A stretch of 17,515 bases of DNA, taken from Ruminococcus sp. CAG:403 (GTDB lineage: Bacteria; Bacillota; Clostridia; Oscillospirales; Ruminococcaceae). The stretch's first letter is position 1. Every line of letters begins with the position of its first letter. The notes beneath the pieces are model-generated. The model searched no databases, was not told the origin of the DNA, and saw only the letters and a list, made by a program, of their open reading frames with translations. This document shows positions 1 to 6,157 of the stretch, in pieces. Made by a program: the position numbers and the translations under genes. Location of the stretch: positions 163,413-180,927 of the forward strand of contig FR899083.1 of NCBI GenBank assembly GCA_000437255.1, in the 5' to 3' direction.

Positions 1-59
1 TGATAAAATAGAACTTTAAACCTTGTCTTGATTTTATTTGGAAACGGAGAATTTGCAAG

Positions 60-761
60 ATGGCAACAATTTATTGTGTAGAAGATGATTCCGGAATTCA
101 AGAATTGATTCTTTGTGCCCTACAGTCCGGTGGATATACCCCTGTAGGATTCTACAATGGAGCAGACTTTTTTGAAAAACTGCAAGTACAGACACCGGAT
201 CTGATTTTAATGGATATTATGCTTCCGGATGAAGATGGCATCTCATTGTTAAAAAAGCTCAGAGGGCAGCCTGCTTATGCAAATATTCCTGTTATTATGC
301 TAACAGCAAAGGCCAGCGAAATTGATAAGGTAATTGGGCTGGAGGCAGGTGCAGATGACTATATTACCAAACCATTTGGTATTATGGAGCTACTTTCCAG
401 AATCAAAGCAGTTTTAAGAAGAAGCGACCGGCAAACACATTCTGAGCAGGAACCTTGTCTGCAAATTGATGTTCTTTCTATTTATCCAGAGCAGCGAGCC
501 GTTTTTTGCGGAAAACAAGAGGTCATTCTTACGTATAAAGAATATGAATTGCTGCTCTATCTGGCACAGCATAAAGGACATGCCATCTCCAGAGATCGTC
601 TATTGGAACGGGTCTGGGGATTCCAATATGAAGGAGAAACACGTACAGTGGATGCACATATTAAAACATTGCGTCAAAAACTGGAACATGCAGGATGTGC
701 ACCTTTGATTGTAACAGTACGCGGAATTGGGTATAAGCTGAGCGATCAGGAAGTAGGTTAA
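60..761 (+). CDS. phoP: PhoP/PhoB-type response regulator (OmpR family)
   Basis: Cytoplasmic DNA-binding response regulator, 233 residues, the usual length for the OmpR/PhoB family. Seen: a receiver domain at about residues 3-117 with acidic pocket D9/D10, phospho-acceptor D52 (in LILMDIMLP), T82 and K104 (in DYITKPF), followed by a winged-helix effector domain at about 130-230 ending in the typical TVRGIGYKL motif. A GGAG ribosome site lies about 10 bases before the ATG. Only 59 bases of upstream sequence are visible; TAAAAT at 4-9 could be a -10 box, but its -35 would be outside the window. The stop codon is one base from the ATG of the sensor kinase gene, so the pair is co-transcribed. The phosphate assignment is inferred from PhoR-like partner architecture and from the Na+/phosphate transporter with a Pho-box-like promoter immediately downstream. 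Family call is very secure, the phosphate role is likely. Confidence 0.9.
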   Translation: MATIYCVEDDSGIQELILCALQSGGYTPVGFYNGADFFEKLQVQTPDLILMDIMLPDEDGISLLKKLRGQPAYANIPVIMLTAKASEIDKVIGLEAGADDYITKPFGIMELLSRIKAVLRRSDRQTHSEQEPCLQIDVLSIYPEQRAVFCGKQEVILTYKEYELLLYLAQHKGHAISRDRLLERVWGFQYEGETRTVDAHIKTLRQKLEHAGCAPLIVTVRGIGYKLSDQEVG

Positions 762-762
762 G

Positions 763-2382
763 ATGCAAAAAGATTTGTTCCGCATGATGCTTTCCATATT
801 TTTGGCGTTCTTTGCCATTGTATTTATCCTATTTTCCGGTTTGTTCTATTTGCAGATGCAGGATCAATACCATGAGACAACAAAAGAACTGCTTTCCGTG
901 ATTCCAACAGAAACTTACACCGGTTCTGAACTGTATCAGGTGCTACAAAAAGAGGTCCCCGGTGTTAATTCTATCATGGAACAAGACACAAGCGGCGAAA
1001 TGATCTATCATGCAAATGGTGCAAAAAAAGACAGTTTCACACAAACGATTCCAACAGCTGCCGGAACGGGCAAAGTTGGGTTTCGAAACCCAAATCAAAA
1101 AATTTTATGGATTCGATTTCTGCCTTTTGGCTTTTCTTTTTTCATTCTGATTCCGTTTTTATGTTATTTTTTATCTGCCTCTTTAACCAAGCGGCTACAA
1201 CATTCCATGCAGCTTTTATTGCATCATCCAAATGGAAAAACACAGAAAAAATTAGAAAAGTACCCGGAATGGATTCCATTGGCACAACAAATGACCAAGC
1301 TAGAGCAGCAATTAACAGAAACCAATCACCAATATCAAAAAACACAAGATACCATTCGACTCATCCAGGAGTATATGGTAGAAAGCATTTTGATTTTAGA
1401 TGATTCGGATCGAATCATTCTTGCCAATAACAGTGCCATCTCCTTATTGGAAATTGACCGGGCAGATTGGGAACATAAATCCATCTATGTGTTGGCCAAT
1501 CAGGAACAGCTTCTTGCTACCATCAGCAAAAGCAAACTGACACCATCGGTACAGGTTCTCTTAAATTTAAAAGGCAGGCAATTTCAGACATTCGTCAACC
1601 GCATTGAAATGACCAGTAATTATGGAACCATTATTTTACTGGTTGATGTAACAGAAAGCAAACAGGCAGAAAAAATCAGAAGAGATTTTACCGCCAATGT
1701 TTCGCATGAATTAAAAACACCGCTGACAACCATTAAAGGCTTTGGAGAAATGTTCGGCAGCGGCATGATCTCAGATAAAGCTGGCATTAAAAAATATGGT
1801 GCCATGATTTACCGAGAAAGTGAACGACTGCTCTTTTTGATCAATGACATTATGCGGCTTTCTGAAATTGAAGAGCAAACCGACCAAATTACAGAATTGC
1901 TGTCCCTATATGATATTGCAAATGAAATCGTGGATATGCTTTCTGCTAAAATGAAGCAAATGGGGGTTTCCGTCCAGTTTTACGGAACCAAAATTTGCTA
2001 TATGAAAGGAAACGAAAACTACATTCGAGAATTATTTACCAATTTAATCGATAATGCCATTAAATACAACAATCCAGGCGGAAGCGTATCCATTACACTG
2101 CAATCTACAGCAGAACAAATCATTATTCAAGTGCGGGATACTGGCATTGGTATTCCGGAAAAAGCACAGGCTCGTATCTTTGAGCGGTTCTATCGTGTTG
2201 ATAAAAGTCGTTCCAAAGAACGGGGTGGCACTGGGTTAGGGCTGTCTATTGTCAAACATATTGTAGAACTGTATCAAGGCACCATTACACTGGAAAGTGA
2301 ACTTGGAAAAGGGACTTGTATCACCATTCATTTTCCAGTGCAAGAGCAGGACTCTGAACCTACAGTTGATTCCATTGCATAG
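763..2382 (+). CDS. phoR: PhoR-type membrane sensor histidine kinase
   Basis: Sensor kinase of 539 residues that should phosphorylate the regulator encoded directly upstream. Seen in order: a membrane segment at about 10-31, an extracytoplasmic loop of about 80 residues, a second membrane segment at about 114-137, a HAMP-like/linker stretch, a PAS-like domain at about 195-300, a HisKA domain with phospho-acceptor H315 in the motif VSHELKTPL, and a HATPase domain with N-box (LFTNLIDNAIKY, about 424-435), G1 box DTGIGIP (459-465), F box (ERFYRVD) and G2 box GTGLGLS (489-495). This two-helix, PAS, HisKA, HATPase order matches the PhoR/WalK-like class of Firmicutes. The signal cannot be read from sequence; phosphate limitation is inferred from the neighbouring transporter gene. 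The gene ends at a hairpin terminator, which separates it transcriptionally from that transporter gene. Confidence 0.9.
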   Translation: MQKDLFRMMLSIFLAFFAIVFILFSGLFYLQMQDQYHETTKELLSVIPTETYTGSELYQVLQKEVPGVNSIMEQDTSGEMIYHANGAKKDSFTQTIPTAAGTGKVGFRNPNQKILWIRFLPFGFSFFILIPFLCYFLSASLTKRLQHSMQLLLHHPNGKTQKKLEKYPEWIPLAQQMTKLEQQLTETNHQYQKTQDTIRLIQEYMVESILILDDSDRIILANNSAISLLEIDRADWEHKSIYVLANQEQLLATISKSKLTPSVQVLLNLKGRQFQTFVNRIEMTSNYGTIILLVDVTESKQAEKIRRDFTANVSHELKTPLTTIKGFGEMFGSGMISDKAGIKKYGAMIYRESERLLFLINDIMRLSEIEEQTDQITELLSLYDIANEIVDMLSAKMKQMGVSVQFYGTKICYMKGNENYIRELFTNLIDNAIKYNNPGGSVSITLQSTAEQIIIQVRDTGIGIPEKAQARIFERFYRVDKSRSKERGGTGLGLSIVKHIVELYQGTITLESELGKGTCITIHFPVQEQDSEPTVDSIA

Positions 2383-2398
2383 TGATTTTCATTTAAGA

Positions 2399-2439
2399 GA
2401 AAGGGATTGTCTTAAAAAATGGGCAATCCCTTTCTTTTT
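2399..2439 (+). terminator. Rho-independent terminator of the phoP-phoR operon
   Basis: A perfect 11-bp stem, GAAAGGGATTG (2399-2409) with CAATCCCTTTC (2424-2434), has a 14-base loop and is followed by TTTTT. It lies 17 bases after the kinase stop codon. Its presence argues that the downstream transporter is transcribed from its own promoter. Confidence 0.85.
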
Positions 2440-2485
2440 ACAAAAGTTGCATTGTTAAGTTCTTGTTATTTGTCGAAATTTGAGA

Positions 2486-2540
2486 TTTTACACAGATTTT
2501 ACACAGACTACTCTCCCATTTTACATCGAGCAGATATAAT
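2486..2540 (+). promoter_or_regulatory. Predicted Pho-box-controlled promoter of the phosphate transporter gene
   Basis: Three exact copies of TTTTACA start at 2486, 2497 and 2519, which is spacing of 11 and 22 bases, so they fall on one face of the helix with one degenerate position between. A perfect -10 box TATAAT is at 2535-2540, while the expected -35 position (about 2512-2517, TCTCCC) has no resemblance to TTGACA. If transcription starts near 2547, the half-sites are centred at about -58, -47 and -25. Bacillus PhoP binds direct repeats of TT(A/T)ACA separated by about 5 bases between roughly -20 and -60 of activated promoters, so the arrangement fits an activator-dependent Pho promoter. 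Binding itself is inference. Confidence 0.65.
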
Positions 2541-2586
2541 AAGAAAAGTGCCAAAAGATTGTAAAATGATAAAAGGAGCAATTTGT

Positions 2587-4353
2587 ATGACCATTTTTTC
2601 TGTTATCACACTGCTTGGCGGTGTGGCGTTTTTCTTGTACGGCATGAATGTCATGTCATCCGGATTGGAAAAACTTGCCGGAAGTAAATTGGAAATCGTT
2701 TTGAAAAAAATGACATCCAACAAAGCAAAGGGTTTTCTGCTCGGTATGGGAATCACAATCGCCATTCAGTCTTCCTCTGCATTGACGGTTATGCTGGTTG
2801 GTTTGGTCAATTCCGGAATTATGCAACTCAGTCAAACCATTGGCGTTTTAATGGGTTCTAATGTTGGAACGACTCTAACTGCTTGGATTCTGAGCCTTTC
2901 TGGAATTGAAGGCGACAACGTTTTTATTAAGCTATTAAAACCGGAGTCTTTTTCTCCAATTGCTGCACTGATTGGAATCATTATGATTATGGCAGCGAAG
3001 CACAACAAAACAAAAGACATTGGACGTATCTTGGTTGGATTTTCTGTGTTAATGACTGGTATGACTTTTATGAGCGGTGCAGTTAGTCCACTAGCAGAAT
3101 CGGAACAGTTCTCAGAAGTTTTAACAGCATTTCAAAATCCGATTTTAGGCGTTCTAGTTGGTGCTGGCATTACCGGTATTATTCAAAGTTCGGCAGCTTC
3201 TGTTGGCATTTTACAAGCGCTTTCCATGACCGGACAAGTTTCCTATGGCATGGCAATTCCGATTATTATGGGACAAAATATCGGAACTTGTGTAACAGCA
3301 TTGATCTCCAGTATCGGTGTCAATAAGAGTGCAAAACGTGTAGCAGCAATTCACGTTATCTTTAACTGTATTGGTACACTGGTACTACTTCCAATCTTCT
3401 TCCTGATCAATTGGGTTTTCCATCTTACCATCACCGAACAGACCATTGACCCGGTTGGTATTGCTATGGTACACAGCATCTTTAATATTGTTGCAACAGC
3501 CATGCTCCTTCCATTTACAAAGGTACTGGAAAAGTTGGCATATTTCTTCATTCGAGAGAGCAAGGAAGAAAAAGAAAAGAAAGAAATGCTGGACGAACGG
3601 CTTTTGAATACACCAGCAGTTGCTATCGAAGTATGCCGCAGCACAACCATCGAAATGGCAGAATTTTCAAAGACGGCACTTTTAACTGCCATTGAATTAC
3701 AATTCCACTACGATGAAAAGAAAGCCGAACTGATCCAAGAATATGAGCAAAAGATCGACTACTATGAGGATCGTTTAAATGCCTACTTGGTGCGCATCTC
3801 CAAGCACAGCATTAGTTCAGAAGACAACCGAACGGTTTCGAAAATGCTGCACTGCATCGGAAACTTTGAACGAATCGGAGATCATGCTGTTAATCTGATG
3901 GAATCTGCACAGGAAATTCATGATAAAAACCTAGCTTTTTCAGAAGGTGCAGCTGGTGAACTTTCTGTGCTGTGCGATGCCGTAACTGAGATTGCAACCC
4001 TTGCATTTTCTGCTTTTGAAAAGGATGATCTATCGCTTGCAAAACAAGTAGAACCACTGGAAGAAGTGGTGGATACCTTGAGCGATGAAGTAAAAAATCG
4101 ACACATCAAACGGCTTCAGCATGATAATTGTACCGTTGAAATGGGATACATCTATCAAGATGTTTTAACCAATATGGAACGCATTTCCGATCACTGCTCT
4201 AATATTGCTGCCTGTCTGATCGAAATTGATGAACAAATTGATATTCATACCTATTTGCACGATATTAAAAAATCCGATGAGGACTTTCGAAAAGATTATC
4301 ACACTCTGCTGAATCAGTATTTCATCAAGTTAGGTGTATCAGAAGAAGCATAA
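2587..4353 (+). CDS. Na+/phosphate cotransporter with fused PhoU-like domain (NptA/YjbB type)
   Basis: Membrane protein of 588 residues in the Na/Pi-cotransporter II (PNaS) family, moving inorganic phosphate across the cytoplasmic membrane with sodium. Seen: two inverted-repeat transport modules, each carrying the family hallmark: QSSSAL with MGSNVGTT in the first and QSSAAS with MGQNIGTC in the second, spread over about eight hydrophobic segments within residues 1-325. A charged cytoplasmic C-terminal half (about 360-588) has two PhoU-like helical repeats, each with an ER(I)xDH motif (FERIGDHAVN, MERISDHCSN). The start at 2587 is chosen because AAGGAG (2573-2578) precedes it by 8 bases; the same frame is open back to 2419, but that would run through the terminator and promoter. 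The 3' end overlaps the convergent cca gene by 40 bp. E. coli YjbB of the same architecture exports phosphate, so the direction of transport is open. Confidence 0.9.
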   Translation: MTIFSVITLLGGVAFFLYGMNVMSSGLEKLAGSKLEIVLKKMTSNKAKGFLLGMGITIAIQSSSALTVMLVGLVNSGIMQLSQTIGVLMGSNVGTTLTAWILSLSGIEGDNVFIKLLKPESFSPIAALIGIIMIMAAKHNKTKDIGRILVGFSVLMTGMTFMSGAVSPLAESEQFSEVLTAFQNPILGVLVGAGITGIIQSSAASVGILQALSMTGQVSYGMAIPIIMGQNIGTCVTALISSIGVNKSAKRVAAIHVIFNCIGTLVLLPIFFLINWVFHLTITEQTIDPVGIAMVHSIFNIVATAMLLPFTKVLEKLAYFFIRESKEEKEKKEMLDERLLNTPAVAIEVCRSTTIEMAEFSKTALLTAIELQFHYDEKKAELIQEYEQKIDYYEDRLNAYLVRISKHSISSEDNRTVSKMLHCIGNFERIGDHAVNLMESAQEIHDKNLAFSEGAAGELSVLCDAVTEIATLAFSAFEKDDLSLAKQVEPLEEVVDTLSDEVKNRHIKRLQHDNCTVEMGYIYQDVLTNMERISDHCSNIAACLIEIDEQIDIHTYLHDIKKSDEDFRKDYHTLLNQYFIKLGVSEEA

Positions 4354-5564
4354 TGTGCTTCGGCGTATTGCAGCAACTCTGATCGTTGATTATGCACTCG
4401 TCCACAAATAACTGCTTCTAGCAGTTGACTCAGACACGTTCCAATGGCTGGTCCATTCGGAATGCCAATCGTAAGAAGATCATTGCCGCAAATTTGCATA
4501 TCCTTTATGGTATAGCAGATTTGATCGGCAATGATTTTTTTATATTGTGCGATCGCCTGCAAAACGGTTTCCTGATTGGAGAAACTTGTCAATTGCATCT
4601 GTAACCAATCACCAACTGCCTCTTTTCCATATTGATGCATCTTGCGCAAAAGATCTGACTGTTCTGCAAGAACTGGCTGTTGACACAATCGAATCAACTG
4701 GAGAATGCTTTTCTGGTCTTGTTTGGAAAATCGAAGCTGCTGCAACAAACCAATGGCGTTTTCTCCCAGTACACTGCAAAACGCTGCCCAGCGGATGGAA
4801 GGAATCGGTGAAACATGTGCCACCCTTTCACAAATTGCTTGCCACTCCGGCACATTTTGAATGGTTTCTTGTAACGTCGGAAATTGATGCGCCACAACTG
4901 CTGCATACCGCTGTAAAATAACCGCACAAGAGGAACCGCATAATAGCTTTGTCCATTCCACACACATACGCTCTTTTGCAACGGAATCTAACAAATCAAC
5001 ATGGTGAAAAACAGCATCGCTGGTTTTCTGCGATAAAGAACAGGCATAAACAGACGCAAATCGCAATGCCCGTAAAATTCGAAGCGCATCTTCCTGGAAA
5101 CGATCTTCCGGATTGCCAACACAGCGAATGATTCTTTTTTCTAAGTCCAGTTTTCCGTCAAATGGATCCAGAATGCCGATTTGAGGATGATAAGCCATCG
5201 CATTGATGGTAAAATCACGTCGTTTTAAGTCCTCATACAGGCTTGTTGTAAACGCGATTTGACTCGGACGGCGGTAATCTACATATTCGCTTTCTGTGCG
5301 AAAGGTTGTGATCTCGTACCAAATGGATTTCCAATTTACACAGATGGTGCCGTATGCTTTCCCAATCGCCATGGTCTTGCAGTCCGAAAAACATTGCAAG
5401 ATTTCATCTGGATTGGCACTGGTACAAAAATCCCAATCAGATGGTGTTTGATGCAACAGAACATCCCGAATACAGCCACCCACTACATACGCTTCATATC
5501 CATGTTGCTGGAATCGATCTAAAATCTGTTGAACCGATTCGGGAAGAGAAATAGAATTTTTCAT
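4314..5564 (-). CDS. cca: CCA-adding tRNA nucleotidyltransferase
   Basis: Adds or repairs the 3'-terminal CCA of tRNAs from CTP and ATP, in the cytoplasm. The product is 416 residues, close to the short Firmicutes class II enzymes. Seen: the nucleotidyltransferase head with G29-G30...R33-D34, the metal-binding pair D43-W-D45, the motif RRDFTINAMA (115-124), and the nucleotide-selecting motif E158-D159-A-L-R162 (EDxxR), which is what allows both C and A recognition; then a less conserved helical body and tail with no clear HD phosphohydrolase motif. The start ATG is preceded by TGAGGAA. The stop codon lies inside the convergent transporter gene, a 40-bp overlap. No strong promoter is visible on this strand; a poor TGGTTA/CATACT pair is the best I can find. 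Whether the enzyme adds all three bases or works with a partner cannot be decided from one window. Confidence 0.92.
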   Translation of the reverse strand: MKNSISLPESVQQILDRFQQHGYEAYVVGGCIRDVLLHQTPSDWDFCTSANPDEILQCFSDCKTMAIGKAYGTICVNWKSIWYEITTFRTESEYVDYRRPSQIAFTTSLYEDLKRRDFTINAMAYHPQIGILDPFDGKLDLEKRIIRCVGNPEDRFQEDALRILRALRFASVYACSLSQKTSDAVFHHVDLLDSVAKERMCVEWTKLLCGSSCAVILQRYAAVVAHQFPTLQETIQNVPEWQAICERVAHVSPIPSIRWAAFCSVLGENAIGLLQQLRFSKQDQKSILQLIRLCQQPVLAEQSDLLRKMHQYGKEAVGDWLQMQLTSFSNQETVLQAIAQYKKIIADQICYTIKDMQICGNDLLTIGIPNGPAIGTCLSQLLEAVICGRVHNQRSELLQYAEAHYASSDTPNLMKY

Positions 5565-5576
5565 ACGGATTCCTCA

Positions 5577-5605
5577 TTGACAAAAATAAAAAAGTATGTT
5601 AAACT
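5577..5605 (+). promoter_or_regulatory. Promoter of the acyl-CoA thioesterase gene
   Basis: A perfect -35 TTGACA (5577-5582) is followed after a 17-base A/T-rich spacer by TAAACT (5600-5605, four of six matches to the -10 consensus). It begins 12 bases from the start codon of the divergent cca gene and precedes the thioesterase ATG by about 50 bases. Confidence 0.6.
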
Positions 5606-5656
5606 ATTCACAAAATAACCATTCACGATATTTCCCAAAAGAAAGGTGATCCAATC

Positions 5657-6103
5657 ATGTCAATTACATGCTATACCCGCCCCATTCAGTATTACGAAAC
5701 AGACCGCATGGGAGTGGTACATCACTCCAATTATATCCGCTGGATGGAGGAAGCTCGTGTTGATTTTATGAATCAGTGCGGCCTGCCTTACGCAAAACTA
5801 GAACAGCGTGGCATTATGATGCCCGTTTTATCCGCAAGCTGTCAATATAAAGTGGCACTGCACTTTGGAGAATCGTTCTCCGTCAAAACAATTGTGAAGC
5901 AGTACAATGGATTCAAATTGATTTTATCCTACGAAATTTATCATGCGGATACCGGTACATTGTGCGCAACCGGAGAAACAATGCACTGCTTCACAGATGC
6001 CAACATGAAACCATTCCGGTTGAAAACCGCACATCCTGATCTACACCTTGCCTTTCAGCAAGCAAGTCAGTGTACCATTTCAGATTCAAGCGAACATGCC
6101 TAA
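5657..6103 (+). CDS. Acyl-CoA thioesterase, 4-hydroxybenzoyl-CoA thioesterase/YbgC family (hot-dog fold)
   Basis: Cytoplasmic thioesterase of 148 residues, expected to hydrolyse acyl-CoA (or acyl carrier protein) thioesters to the free acid and CoA. Seen: the N-terminal family signature YYETDRMGVVHHSNYIRWMEE (residues 12-32) with the catalytic aspartate D16 and the following GVVHHSNY turn (normally GVVYHANY), then the central long helix and the beta strands of a single hot-dog domain. AAAGGTGA (5642-5649) gives a good ribosome site 7 bases before the ATG. It is a single-gene unit between its own promoter and a hairpin terminator. The substrate is not readable: members act on short-chain, aromatic or long-chain acyl-CoA. 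A role in trimming fatty acyl thioesters is a guess; nothing ties it to the oleate hydratase about 8 kb away beyond shared fatty-acid chemistry. Confidence 0.85.
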   Translation: MSITCYTRPIQYYETDRMGVVHHSNYIRWMEEARVDFMNQCGLPYAKLEQRGIMMPVLSASCQYKVALHFGESFSVKTIVKQYNGFKLILSYEIYHADTGTLCATGETMHCFTDANMKPFRLKTAHPDLHLAFQQASQCTISDSSEHA

Positions 6104-6112
6104 AGAGAAAAC

Positions 6113-6148
6113 CGCAGATCCAATATACATTGGATGCTGCGATTTTTT
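6113..6148. terminator. Bidirectional terminator between thioesterase and uvrA
   Basis: Stem CGCAG plus ATCCAAT (6113-6124) pairs with ATTGGAT and CTGCG (6129-6141), with one unpaired G (6136) and the loop ATAC. The plus side continues into ATTTTTTATTTT; the minus side reads into TTTTCTCTTT. It therefore fits both convergent genes, ending the thioesterase gene and the uvrB-uvrA operon. Confidence 0.8.
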
Positions 6149-6157
6149 ATTTTCCTT

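Noticed and set aside
1..59. Pho box upstream of the response regulator gene
   Set aside because: No TTTTACA-like direct repeats are present in the visible upstream bases; any control region must lie mostly outside the window.
2419..2586. Upstream extension of the Na+/phosphate transporter (56 extra residues)
   Set aside because: The extension begins inside the phoR terminator and runs through the Pho-box promoter. It encodes no conserved sequence, and AAGGAG lies directly before the ATG at 2587.
3351..3692. Minus-strand open frame of 113 codons inside the transporter gene
   Set aside because: Ser/Val-rich shadow of a membrane-protein reading frame with no start context.
4547..4921. Plus-strand open frame of 124 codons opposite cca
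   Set aside because: It is entirely antisense to a well-conserved gene, has no recognisable domain and no ribosome site.
5585..5621. Minus-strand promoter for cca
   Set aside because: The best pairs (TGGTTA/CATACT or TTGTGA/TTTATT) match only about half of the consensus, so no call is made.
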